In this document: piece by piece, positions 9,363-18,365 of the stretch | Numbering within the stretch: the first letter of the stretch is position 1 | Layout of the letters: every line of letters begins with the position of its first letter | Notes under the pieces: generated by a model | Database searches by the model: none | Seen by the model: the letters and a program-made list of their open reading frames with translations, nothing else | What the model was told of the DNA's origin: nothing | Program-made: the position numbers and the translations under genes | Assembly: GCA_964405735.1 (NCBI GenBank) | Contig: CAYOPD010000008.1 | Span: 1-64,000, forward strand | From: JADJLQ01 sp964405735 | Lineage (GTDB): Bacteria > Bacteroidota > Bacteroidia > Chitinophagales > Saprospiraceae | Length of the DNA stretch: 64,000 nucleotides | Direction: 5' to 3'

Positions 9363-11414
9363 TTAAAAACCTACTTTGGTCAGCATTTCCTGATAGCGTG
9401 TTTCATTATGAAGGGAACTGAAGTGTGGATCAGACTTCAACCAGATCAAATCCACATCATGTAATTCATAAGCAATGTCCAGGAAGTTCATGGCGAGTTT
9501 TTTTTCACCGATAGAGGCATAAGATGCTGCAAGATAAACGGCCACATTCGGTGATTTATTTTGAACCAGGTCCTCAAGCTCTCTAAATAGTTTTCCCGCT
9601 TTAATTTTATTGCCACTCTTTGAATACGAAGAGGCTAACCAGGCCATCATTGCGGGATCCCTGCGATTGAATTTTGACAATCCGGTTTCCAGTATTTCTA
9701 TGGCATCGTTGTGCTTACTAGCCAGGTTATAAACCCAACCTAATTTCCCATAGATGACTGCATTGTTATATTTTTCAATCCCAACAAGGGCTAATTGGAT
9801 GGCTTCCGGTTCTTTCCCCATAAGGTAAAGAGTATGAATCTGCGGTCCATCAATGAAAATGGAATTGGGTGAAATGTCTTTTCCGATTTCCCACCATTTG
9901 TTTGCTTCTTTATAATTGCGCAAGTAAATATTTAAAAACATGAAACCAAAAAAGACCATGTCATCCGAAGGGTCCAGTGAAAAGGACTTGGAGAACCCTT
10001 TTTGAGCCTGCGCAAAATCCCATTTAAGGCACAATGCAGCCCAGGATCTGTATAAATGAGCGCGTGCATAATTTGAATCCAGGGCAAGTGACCTTGTAAG
10101 TAATGAATCTATTTGCTTTATTGTATTTTCATTATCAATATTATTAGAATATAACGCTCTATTTAACAGAGCCATCGCTTTTGCGGCCATCGCTGGTACA
10201 TTGTTGGCGTCTTTATCCAATATACTGTCAAATATATTTATCGGTTCCTGAAACCTGTTTGTTAAGCCACTTAACATACTCATGCCCTTCAGGAATAAAT
10301 TATACACTTCGGGGTCCACCAGGGCTGTTTTTTGTAATTTCTTTTTTTCCTCACTTGATATGGTTGCATTGAGCACATAGGCCACTTGCTGGGCGACTTC
10401 ACTGTAAATTCTTTTTATTTCACTGGCATCTTTTCTGAATTTATAATTTTGCAATATCTCTTCGGTAATGGGGTTGATCAGACTTGCATTGATAATCATT
10501 GTGTTTCCTTCCCGCTGTAAACTACCTTCAATGATGTTCGTAACATTTAGTTCTTCTGCAATTTTTCTGGTGGATTTATTTGAAGTTTTATATTGCATCA
10601 TGGTAGTAGGCGATTTGACTTTCAAGTCGGAAATTCCGGCAATGGCACTGGTGAGTTCCTCTGTAAATCCGTCACTTAACCATTCCATGCCGGCTTCACC
10701 GCTTATCAAACGGAAAGGAAGAATGGCTACCCATTTATCGGAAGCAGTATGATTTGTGTTTTTAAATAGACGAGGATAAAAGGCATATCCTAAAAGGAGA
10801 AAAGCCAAAACCGTTGGCACCCCCATAATAATATTGCGTTTTAATCGCTTCGAAACGCCTCTTAATTTAGACTGGCTATAGGACTGAACGGATTTTATTA
10901 CCGGAGTGGATTCAATCCGGTTTGGCAGAACTTCATATATCCTGACTGGTTCTTTTACGTTTTTAAGTATTTCTTCCTTTACAAACCTTGTGTGGAATTC
11001 TTTTTTGTTGGCTATATTATTGTGAACGGATTCGGATACATAAATACATCCCGGTTTTGCAACTGACTGAATACGGGCTGCAATATTCACGGTATCTCCA
11101 AAAACGTCATCAGACTCAAATACCACTTCACCTTGATGGATGCCAAACCGCAACTGAAAATCATCGACTGCTGTACAGATATTCTGAATTTTGACAGCAG
11201 CATGAACCGCATCGGAAACGGTATTAAAGCTGGCCATTACCCCGTCGCCGATTTCTTTTATAAACCGGCCGTTAAATTCTTCAATGACCGGTTTGTGAAT
11301 TTCTCTGTTTTTAATTAACAATTCAAATGCCCTGACTTCATCGTTACCCATTAAAGCCGTATACCCGACGATATCAGTAAACAGGATAGCTGATAGTTGG
11401 CGAGATTGAGCCAT
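9363..11414 (-). CDS. Class III adenylyl cyclase with FlgO-like domain and TPR repeats
   Basis: A 683-residue membrane protein. Residues 1-165 are the cyclase domain: metal aspartates D14 (FTDIVGYT) and D57 (KEIGDG), the adenine-contacting pair K53 and D103, and the transition-state pair N110 and R114 (NIAAR). This combination predicts ATP rather than GTP as substrate. One membrane segment lies at about 195-213. Outside it come a FlgO/TolB-N-like domain (WVAILPFRLISG ... LSDGFTEELTSAI) and then TPR repeats to the C terminus. The order cyclase-TM-FlgO-TPR is known in other bacteria. It is separate from its neighbours. The cNMP-binding kinase 3.5 kb further on is a candidate reader of its product, by inference. 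Confidence 0.9.
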   Translation of the reverse strand: MAQSRQLSAILFTDIVGYTALMGNDEVRAFELLIKNREIHKPVIEEFNGRFIKEIGDGVMASFNTVSDAVHAAVKIQNICTAVDDFQLRFGIHQGEVVFESDDVFGDTVNIAARIQSVAKPGCIYVSESVHNNIANKKEFHTRFVKEEILKNVKEPVRIYEVLPNRIESTPVIKSVQSYSQSKLRGVSKRLKRNIIMGVPTVLAFLLLGYAFYPRLFKNTNHTASDKWVAILPFRLISGEAGMEWLSDGFTEELTSAIAGISDLKVKSPTTMMQYKTSNKSTRKIAEELNVTNIIEGSLQREGNTMIINASLINPITEEILQNYKFRKDASEIKRIYSEVAQQVAYVLNATISSEEKKKLQKTALVDPEVYNLFLKGMSMLSGLTNRFQEPINIFDSILDKDANNVPAMAAKAMALLNRALYSNNIDNENTIKQIDSLLTRSLALDSNYARAHLYRSWAALCLKWDFAQAQKGFSKSFSLDPSDDMVFFGFMFLNIYLRNYKEANKWWEIGKDISPNSIFIDGPQIHTLYLMGKEPEAIQLALVGIEKYNNAVIYGKLGWVYNLASKHNDAIEILETGLSKFNRRDPAMMAWLASSYSKSGNKIKAGKLFRELEDLVQNKSPNVAVYLAASYASIGEKKLAMNFLDIAYELHDVDLIWLKSDPHFSSLHNETRYQEMLTKVGF

Positions 11415-11654
11415 TGTTTTGTTAAGTTAAGGAAAAAAAGAATTTAAAAAAATCGAAAAAAGTTGACTCAAATTCGGGATCAACTTCGAAGTCGGACCCC
11501 AGCTTGTACACCGATGAATTTATCTGGTATTGGAACTATAAGATCTATAGACTTCCTAATAACCGGTTAATTAATTTTTTCTTTAGTTTGAAAATGAACT
11601 ATTGCACACAACAATTTTAATCGCGTCAATTGAATGTCAATGAAATTATACGGT

Positions 11655-12767
11655 TTAAGCAAAACTAAACTCGGGCAACCGCATTATCTCGCCTCCGTTC
11701 ATCGCTGATTCATGCGCCAAAATCCCCACACAGGTAATATTGGCAGATTGCTGTGCATTGGGATAAGGCTGTTTGCCTTCAACCAAGGCCATTAAAAACT
11801 GATGTGCCAGATGTGGATGCGAACCCCCATGCCCCGCTCCCTGTATGAAAGAAAGATGCTGATGATCATCGGCGTCATATACTCCTGCCTGGGTAAAGGA
11901 AGCAATCTCCGGAGGAAGAAGGTGTGCATAGTCGGGCACTTTTACGCGGGTGGGAACCTCGCCGGTATGAATGACATGATCTTCATGTTCGATCTGGGTC
12001 CATTCAAAAGATTTCAGGGAACCGTAGGCATCAAAACTTTCCCTGTACTGCCTGGCCGTATTGAATAAGGAGCGGGTGACTTCAGCGGCCAGATCAGAAT
12101 TTCTGAATTTGATATGACAGGTTTCAATAGCGAAGGGGGAATTGTATTTTGGGATCAGGTGCTCGTCGATTCGGCCGGATCCCAGGCAGGAAACATATTC
12201 CGCCTGATCCCTGGTAAGTCCCAATACCGGACCTACACAATGCGTAGCATAATGCATGGGCGGCAAGCCCTCCCAATACCCCGGCCAGGCAGCCATCTCC
12301 TGCTGATGGGAGGCGCGCAGAAACTGGATCCTTCCCATTTCCCCTTTGTCATACATTTCTTTGACAAACAAAAATTCACGGCTGTACAACACGGTTTCCA
12401 TCATCATATAAGTGAGCCCGGTTTCTTTGACCGCTTCGACGATGGCCCGGCATTCCTCTACTGTGGTGGCCATGGGCACCGTGCAGGCCACGTGTTTGCC
12501 GGCGCGGAGGGCAGCCAGGGACTGCTCTGCATGGAGATGGATGGGGGAATTGATGTGCACGGCATCCACCCCGGGGTCCTTTAATAATTCATTGAAATCG
12601 CTGTATCTTTTTTCAATTCCGAAAGCATCGCCGATCTCGTCCAGTTTTTTTCGAGTGCGCTGGCAGATGGCGTACATGTTGGCGTGGGGATGTTTTTGGT
12701 AAATGGGGATAAATTCAGCCCCAAATCCCAGGCCTACGATGGCAATATTGATTTTTTTATTGGTCAT
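11655..12767 (-). CDS. Gfo/Idh/MocA family oxidoreductase
   Basis: The 370-residue soluble protein starts with the NAD(P)-binding motif IAIVGLGFGAEF, followed by the substrate-binding half. The family oxidises or reduces sugars and cyclitols. The usual EKP motif is changed: the segment GKHVACTVPMATT has TVP where most members have EKP, so the proline that shapes the cofactor site is kept but the conserved lysine is lost. There is no signal peptide, unlike the second family member at 35202. The repeat block lies on its 5' side. The substrate is unknown. Confidence 0.85.
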   Translation of the reverse strand: MTNKKINIAIVGLGFGAEFIPIYQKHPHANMYAICQRTRKKLDEIGDAFGIEKRYSDFNELLKDPGVDAVHINSPIHLHAEQSLAALRAGKHVACTVPMATTVEECRAIVEAVKETGLTYMMMETVLYSREFLFVKEMYDKGEMGRIQFLRASHQQEMAAWPGYWEGLPPMHYATHCVGPVLGLTRDQAEYVSCLGSGRIDEHLIPKYNSPFAIETCHIKFRNSDLAAEVTRSLFNTARQYRESFDAYGSLKSFEWTQIEHEDHVIHTGEVPTRVKVPDYAHLLPPEIASFTQAGVYDADDHQHLSFIQGAGHGGSHPHLAHQFLMALVEGKQPYPNAQQSANITCVGILAHESAMNGGEIMRLPEFSFA

Positions 12768-12862
12768 TGTAAAAGAGGTTTAAAACCGGAGGCTTGCGCG
12801 GCCGTGGCTTAAAAATATAAAATCGGGGTTGGAGAGCGCAGAGTTTTTTGTTTTTGGGTTCG

Positions 12863-13260
12863 CACGGAGGGAGGGAGAGCACGGAGAAGATTATTTTAAG
12901 GTGATGGGAAAAAGGAATGTTTATCTCCTCCGTGATCTCCGTGCGCATACTGTTTGCCGGGCGCCAGAGGCGCCGGCCATATTAGGTTCACACGGAGGGT
13001 GGGAGAACACGGAGTTGTTTATTTTATGGTGATGGGAAAATAAAATGATTATTTTCTCTGTGAGCTTCGTGTGCTCCGTGCGCATACCGGTTGCTGGGCG
13101 CCAGAGGCGCCGGTCATCCTGATAAGCTTCACACGGAGAGTGGGAGAGCACGGAGAAGATTATTTTAGTGATTCGAAGGTGGTGGTGGAAAATATAATGA
13201 TTATTTCCTCCGTGACCTTCGTGTGCCTCATTTCTCCATGCGAAAACCTCCGCGCCCTCC
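12863..13260. repeat. Three imperfect hairpin-rich direct repeats
   Basis: Three units begin at 12863, 12991 and 13132 (spacing 128 and 141 bases). Each opens with CACGGAGRG-GGGAGARCACGGAG, has an AT-rich middle (TTATTTTA, often GGTGATGGGAAAA), and closes with complementary CTCCGTG/CTTCGTGTG motifs, so each unit can fold on itself. Units 1 and 2 end with the GC palindrome GGGCGCCAGAGGCGCCGG near 12959-12975 and 13096-13113. The block fills most of the 503-base space between 12768 and 13270. I find no coding capacity in it. Confidence 0.8.
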
Positions 13261-13270
13261 TTTGGGACCC

Positions 13271-14932
13271 CTATATCTCCTGAAGGTATTTCCGTACAAA
13301 ACGGATGGCCATGGCCCCTTCCCCCACAGCGGAAGAAATGCCCGTCATGGCTTCAAACCGCACATCTCCTGAGGCAAAAATGCCGGGGATGCTGGTTTCC
13401 GGCATATAAGGCTCACGGTTGAGTTTCCAGAAGGTATGGTATGTTTTTTCCTCCTGCAGGTTGTTTCCGGTGATGATAAATCCTTTTTCGTTTTTTAATA
13501 CCAGGTCATTCAGCCAGTCGGTGCCTGGCTTCATGCCTATATAAACGAAGAGGGCCTTGGCAGGCACCGTTTTTTCTTCCCCGGTTATGGTGTTTTTAAA
13601 CGCGATGTTTTCCAGGACCGTGGATCCGGAACAGCCAATGACGTCCGTATTGGGAATGACCCGGATATTGGGGGTATTGCTGATGTTTTCCACCAGGTAA
13701 TGGGCCGCGGTCTGTGAGAGGGCGTCGCGGCGGATTACAATATTTACTTCCTTGCAAAATTTGCTCATATACATAGCAGCCTGGCAAGCCGAGTTTCCAC
13801 CGCCCACGATATAAATGATTTCATTGCGGCAGGCATGTGCTTCCACGGAGGCCGAACCATAATACACTCCCGCACCGCTGAATTGATCCATGCCCGGAAT
13901 GTCCAGTTTTTTATAAGCTACACCCGAAGCAATCACGATGGTTTTACTGTGGATGACAGAACCATCCATCATTTCAGTGATTTTATACCCGTCTTTTACG
14001 GTGATGGTTTTGACCTCCTGCGGGGTGAGAACTTCCGTACCGAAGCGCAGGGTTTGAGCGATAGCCCTCTGGGTCAGCTCGGCCCCTGAAAGTCCGGTCG
14101 GGAAGCCCAGGTAATTTTCGATGCGCGCACTGCTGCTTGCCTGGCCACCCGGGTTGCTTTTTTCAATCAACAAAGTTTTGAGCCCTTCACAGGATCCGTA
14201 CACCGAGGCAGCCAGACCTGCCGGACCGGCGCCTATGATGAGCACATCGTACATTTCTTTGGATGCTTTGGACTGAAGGCCAATACGGCCGGCCAGTTCA
14301 GACAGGGAGGGATCCGTCAGGAAAGAACCATCTTTTAAAACGACCAGGGGCAAAGCGGATTTTGAAACCTGGGCGCTTGACAGGTATTTTTCAGCTTCTG
14401 AATCGTGTTCCACATCCAGCCAGATATAAGGAACCAGATTGCCCGATAAAAATTCTTTCAGGCGGTGTGATTTTGGGGACCATTGAAAACCGATGATGCG
14501 AATGGCATCCTGCAGGGGCTTGTATAGCGCGTGCCATTCATTAAGCAAATCGGACACGATCGGGAAAAGTTTTTCTTCCGGCGGATGCCATGGTTTCTGC
14601 AGGTAATAATCCAGTTTCACCAGATTGATGGCGCGGATAGCGGCCTCGATATCGGAATAAGCGGTAAGAAGGATTTTTTTCGCGGAAGGAAAAAGTTCAT
14701 GGGCTTTTTCCAGGAAGGGGATGCCCTCCATTTCAGGCATGCGCTGATCGGATATAAAAAGGGCTACCGTTTCGTTCCGCAATTTCAGGGCCTTGATCAG
14801 TTCAAGCGCTTCAATGGCAGAACCCGTGGCCGCCACTTTATAATCGTTGCGGTATTGGTTGCGGATATCCTGCTGGATGGCCCTCAACACCTGCAGATCG
14901 TCATCCACGATCAGGATATAGGGTAATTTCAT
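13271..14932 (-). CDS. Response regulator: receiver + glutaredoxin-like + thioredoxin-reductase-like flavoprotein
   Basis: The 553-residue product has three parts. Residues 1-135 are a receiver domain with D11-D12, phospho-acceptor D62 (SDQRMP), T90 and K113. Residues 145-222 resemble glutaredoxin, but the CPxC site is WSPKS, with S152 and S155 in place of both cysteines. Residues 228-553 are a thioredoxin-reductase-like flavoprotein with the FAD motif GAGPAG (234-239), the NAD(P)H motif GGGNSA (377-382) and the second FAD motif GIFASGDV. The reductase CxxC is also absent: YYGSASVEAHACRNE stands where CATC is expected. It should bind FAD and NAD(P)H but cannot run dithiol chemistry. Its 5' neighbour, 20 bases away, is the cNMP-binding kinase, its likely phospho-donor. 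Confidence 0.9.
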   Translation of the reverse strand: MKLPYILIVDDDLQVLRAIQQDIRNQYRNDYKVAATGSAIEALELIKALKLRNETVALFISDQRMPEMEGIPFLEKAHELFPSAKKILLTAYSDIEAAIRAINLVKLDYYLQKPWHPPEEKLFPIVSDLLNEWHALYKPLQDAIRIIGFQWSPKSHRLKEFLSGNLVPYIWLDVEHDSEAEKYLSSAQVSKSALPLVVLKDGSFLTDPSLSELAGRIGLQSKASKEMYDVLIIGAGPAGLAASVYGSCEGLKTLLIEKSNPGGQASSSARIENYLGFPTGLSGAELTQRAIAQTLRFGTEVLTPQEVKTITVKDGYKITEMMDGSVIHSKTIVIASGVAYKKLDIPGMDQFSGAGVYYGSASVEAHACRNEIIYIVGGGNSACQAAMYMSKFCKEVNIVIRRDALSQTAAHYLVENISNTPNIRVIPNTDVIGCSGSTVLENIAFKNTITGEEKTVPAKALFVYIGMKPGTDWLNDLVLKNEKGFIITGNNLQEEKTYHTFWKLNREPYMPETSIPGIFASGDVRFEAMTGISSAVGEGAMAIRFVRKYLQEI

Positions 14933-14952
14933 TTTTTAAATTAATATTTCAA

Positions 14953-16371
14953 TCATTCCTGTTTTTCTTCGATGGGAAGGTAAATGGCAAATTCCGTTCT
15001 GCCCGGATCTGAAATTACCCGTATTTCGCCATTATGGTGTTTGACCGCCCGGTTTACCATATCCAGGCCTATTCCTGTTCCTTCCCCTACTTTTTTTGTG
15101 GTGAAAAAAGGATCAAAGATCCGCGACCGGATTTCTTTTGGAATTCCAGGGCCATTGTCTATGATGCTTACCCGGGCCCGGCGATCTTCAACAGCGGTTT
15201 CAATAGTGAGTTCACCGTTCTTATCCATGGCGTAAATGGCATTGTCGATGATATTGGTCCACACCTGATTCAATTCGCTCACATAAGCGGGCACAGGAAT
15301 CATGTGGTCGCTGAATTTTTTACGTACGGTGATGTTTTTTTCGCGGAGTTTGTAACCAAAAAGGGTGAGCGTGTTTTCAATATCCTGGTGGAGGTGGGTG
15401 GATTGAATATCGCCCATACGGTCCATATGAACATGACTTTTGATTGCCCCTACCAGGTTGGAAATGCGGCCAGAGGCATTACCCAGGTCTTTGATGATTT
15501 TTTGAGAACTCAAGAGGTTTTCGAGCCATTGAAGCGCATGGACCGCGGCTTCCTTTCCCACCTTCCTGCAAAGGCCTTCGAGTTCTTCCGTAATATAGCC
15601 TGCCTCGGAAAAGGTTTCAGAAGCCTCCATGGGATTTGGGATATTCATACGGCTAAGCCAGCCGGTCAGGCCCTCTTCGATTTCCATCCGCTGGAGCAAT
15701 GAAGGCTTGGGCGACATCGCCTGATCGTTTTCTTTTTTTTGGACCATCGCACCGATATCCCTGATTTGTTCAGGCAGAAGATGTCCGGCAAGCAGGGATT
15801 CGGTGAGCTGGTAATTCCGGTTTAAGCGCTTGGTTAGTTCACTGGCGATGCTATTGATCGCTGCGGCCGGATTGTTCAGTTCATGGGCTATGCCTGCGGC
15901 AAGTTTGCCCAGGGCACTTACTTTCTCTTGTTGCAATTGGGTGGTGGCGAAAGCCTTTGCCCTTTCGGTCATGTAGCCAATGAGCTTCTGGATGAAGTCT
16001 GGATTGAGGTCTTCGAGTTCGTGAAAATATTTTTTATGCAGGGCGATGGACCTGACCCTGCCCAAAGCATAGGAATTTCCGGGATAGGTTTTCATCCTGG
16101 AATAAGGGATCAGACCGCTCACTCCACCGGTGGTAGCATTGTTTTCAAAGGTAAAATAATACACCAGCCGGCCGTTTACATTCATATAAAAAGTAACCTT
16201 CCCCTCCAGCAAAAACCACATGTTTTCGGCCGCTTCCCCGTATTTCCCGATCAGGGCGCCGTCTTCAAGTTCCTGGTAAACGGAGCGGTCCAGGAGCCAT
16301 TGCAGGTGTTCATCCGGCAATTCGCTCAGTGCGATGACTTTTCGAAGTTCTTCAAAAGGTATTGGTTTCAC
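14953..16371 (-). CDS. Histidine kinase with N-terminal cyclic-nucleotide-binding domain
   Basis: A 472-residue cytoplasmic kinase. Residues 10-135 are a CRP-like cyclic-nucleotide-binding domain (GALIGKYGEAAENMWFLLEG). Phospho-acceptor His163 lies in GIAHELNNPAAA, and the ATPase core shows an N box (WTNIIDNAIYAM), a G1 box (IDNGPGIP) and a G2 box (GEGTGIGLDM). There is no membrane segment, so it senses an internal signal, possibly cAMP or another small ligand; CNB folds do not all bind cAMP. It is the first gene of an operon with the flavoprotein response regulator. It is divergent from the small membrane protein at 16578. The nearby adenylyl cyclase makes a cAMP input plausible but not shown. 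Confidence 0.9.
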   Translation of the reverse strand: MKPIPFEELRKVIALSELPDEHLQWLLDRSVYQELEDGALIGKYGEAAENMWFLLEGKVTFYMNVNGRLVYYFTFENNATTGGVSGLIPYSRMKTYPGNSYALGRVRSIALHKKYFHELEDLNPDFIQKLIGYMTERAKAFATTQLQQEKVSALGKLAAGIAHELNNPAAAINSIASELTKRLNRNYQLTESLLAGHLLPEQIRDIGAMVQKKENDQAMSPKPSLLQRMEIEEGLTGWLSRMNIPNPMEASETFSEAGYITEELEGLCRKVGKEAAVHALQWLENLLSSQKIIKDLGNASGRISNLVGAIKSHVHMDRMGDIQSTHLHQDIENTLTLFGYKLREKNITVRKKFSDHMIPVPAYVSELNQVWTNIIDNAIYAMDKNGELTIETAVEDRRARVSIIDNGPGIPKEIRSRIFDPFFTTKKVGEGTGIGLDMVNRAVKHHNGEIRVISDPGRTEFAIYLPIEEKQE

Positions 16372-16577
16372 GAGAGACTAAATTAGCTATTCTTAAGAAG
16401 ATGCGGATTATGACTGTGAAGGGATTAGGGTAATCCTGTGGGCGCAGGTCGGTTATGCACCCGTGAAAGCCTTCCTGTAACTCCTCAAGTATAAAGGGAC
16501 CGGATTAATACCCTAACAGGATTTTGTAACTTTAAAATTAATTGCAGGCCCCTTCTGTTCAACAACCTGTCCCGATT

Positions 16578-17021
16578 ATGAAATTAAAATCCTTTTTTAT
16601 CTGCTGGATTCCAGCCTTTTTATTTGTTTTCGCGCTTAATGCAGTTTTCCATATATTCATTGCGGCGGATTTTTTTGATCGGGAACTGGCTCACCTTTCT
16701 CCCCAGATAGCTAAAATGAAAGAAGGTAATCCCGCCTGGGTTGCCTTACTGGATTTTGTACTCACCTTCAGCATGACCTATTTTATCCTGGTTCGTCAAA
16801 CCGGGAAAGTAGCATGGAGAAATGCTGCGTTCGCAGGAGGCTTGATTAATTTGATATCTTCCGGGGCCTGGCATTTTGTCAATGCAGCCATGTTTTCCTG
16901 GTCCATGGTATTTTTAACTTCCGATATGGCCTGGCATATCGCCCTGGGAATGGCCGGGGGATTGATCATTGCGGCCATTTATAACAGGACACTGGAGTCC
17001 GTCCGTTTGACCAATGCATAA
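16578..17021 (+). CDS. Small four-helix membrane protein, DUF2177-like
   Basis: The start at 16578 gives MKLKSFFICWIPAFLFVFAL as the first membrane helix; an upstream in-frame start at 16542 would add 12 polar residues. The 147-residue product has four hydrophobic segments. FFDRELAHL after helix 1 and SDMAWHIALGMAGG near the end resemble the DUF2177 layout, a family of unknown function. A near-consensus TAACTTTA at 16527-16534 could be part of its promoter, but no -33 box is seen. It shares a divergent intergenic region with the cNMP-binding kinase. The assignment is tentative. Confidence 0.6.
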   Translation: MKLKSFFICWIPAFLFVFALNAVFHIFIAADFFDRELAHLSPQIAKMKEGNPAWVALLDFVLTFSMTYFILVRQTGKVAWRNAAFAGGLINLISSGAWHFVNAAMFSWSMVFLTSDMAWHIALGMAGGLIIAAIYNRTLESVRLTNA

Positions 17022-17059
17022 AAACCGGTTTTGGGCTGGAAGGCAGCCCGTGAAAAGAT

Positions 17060-18241
17060 TTACTTTCCATTGGCTTCCTGTTCAAAATAAAAAACCCCGT
17101 TTTTATTGCCAATGACGATATCCGGAAGGCCATCTGCGTTTACGTCTTCCACTACAAACTGTATCCCCACGCCGGAATTGTTGTCAATCAAATGTTTGAT
17201 CCATACTGGCCGGTTGTGTCCGTCTTTCAGCAATTCATACCAGACCAGAACGGCTGGTTCCAGGCCCCCGGGCCCCCTGCCCTGATGGGCAAAAAACCGT
17301 TTACCGGTAACCAGGTCAGGCAGGCCATCCCGGTTGATGTCTTCCAGGACCAGGCTATGGGTTTCGGAAATGCTGCTGTCGATGGCATGGGTGATGAAAA
17401 GGCTGTTTTTATCCTGATCAAGAATCTGCTCGTGCCACCAAAGTCCGTAATCGTGTGCCGAAGAAGAAACGACGTCAGCATCTCCGTCATGGTCAAAGTC
17501 AAAAGTGATCATTTGTGCACAGGGCTTGCCCAGGTTGGCTTCGTGAAATTTCCAGGGAGAGGCTTTTTTGTCTTTGGGGGCCTCCCACCAACCACCGATG
17601 ATCATGACGTCGTTCAGGCCATCGCCATTGATATCCCCCCAGCCAAGTCCATGGGAGAAGAGGCCTACGCCTTTGGCCTTGGGTTCTGAAATGGCCGACC
17701 GGACCCAGGTCACGCGCCCGTCTTTTACAACCGCATGGAACCAGTTCATCTGGCCGGTTTTTTCATTGCCGAATACCAGGTCCTTCTTGCCATTGCCGTC
17801 AACATCCACCGCCATGGGAGATTCATTGGATGCGACGGAATCAATCAGATGCTTTTTCCATAAAACCTCCGGATTTCCCGGGTTCTGGAACCAATATACT
17901 TCCCTGCCCGGGAAATCATGACAAATGAGATCCACCCATCCGTCTTCATCGACATCCAGGGCGAAATTGAGGAAGGAGTCGCTATATCCTTTGGTATAAT
18001 CGAATTTTTTGTGTTTCCAGATATCGTGCACCTTCCAGTCAGGCGCTTCAAACCAGCGGGCTCCTGCGATAATATCCAGCCTGCCATCCTTGTTTACATC
18101 CGCTACCGTCGCTCCTTCGGTATAAAACTCGTCCCATAAATGAAATTTTTTGAAACGGACGTCTTTACCGGCTGTCTGGGCGAACGAGACCACATAAAAA
18201 AGGGTCATCGACAAAATCCAACTGCCTGTTATCTTTTTCAT
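17060..18241 (-). CDS. Exported FG-GAP/VCBS repeat protein
   Basis: The start at 18241 (MKKITGSWILSMTLFYVVSF) gives a signal peptide and a 393-residue product; a start eight codons earlier would add a polar extension. Repeated Ca-binding-like motifs of the form DVNKDGRLDI, DVDEDGWVDL, DVDGNGKKDL, DINGDGLNDV, DFDHDGDADV, DINRDGLPDL and DVNADGLPDI indicate seven FG-GAP/VCBS blades, making a beta-propeller outside the cytoplasm. No enzymatic motif is seen. It follows the PVC-type cytochrome gene on the same strand with about 125 bases between. The two families often neighbour each other in Bacteroidota, so a shared periplasmic role is plausible. Confidence 0.85.
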   Translation of the reverse strand: MKKITGSWILSMTLFYVVSFAQTAGKDVRFKKFHLWDEFYTEGATVADVNKDGRLDIIAGARWFEAPDWKVHDIWKHKKFDYTKGYSDSFLNFALDVDEDGWVDLICHDFPGREVYWFQNPGNPEVLWKKHLIDSVASNESPMAVDVDGNGKKDLVFGNEKTGQMNWFHAVVKDGRVTWVRSAISEPKAKGVGLFSHGLGWGDINGDGLNDVMIIGGWWEAPKDKKASPWKFHEANLGKPCAQMITFDFDHDGDADVVSSSAHDYGLWWHEQILDQDKNSLFITHAIDSSISETHSLVLEDINRDGLPDLVTGKRFFAHQGRGPGGLEPAVLVWYELLKDGHNRPVWIKHLIDNNSGVGIQFVVEDVNADGLPDIVIGNKNGVFYFEQEANGK

Positions 18242-18365
18242 AATTAAGGTAAAGTTAGTTGGCAAGTTAGTTAATTGGCAAGTTAGTCAGAAATCCGAGC
18301 TCCCTCGAATTGAGGGCCAATTGTGACCGCACGTGCGAGCCCTTATTGACCGCCTCTCGCCAGCG

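Noticed and set aside
9363..11414. Guanylyl cyclase reading of the cyclase
   Set aside because: The adenine-specific Lys and Asp positions are both present, so ATP is the likelier substrate.
18259..18287. 13-base direct repeat TTGGCAAGTTAGT, two copies
   Set aside because: Too short and simple to interpret; it sits in the 5' region of the FG-GAP gene without other signals.
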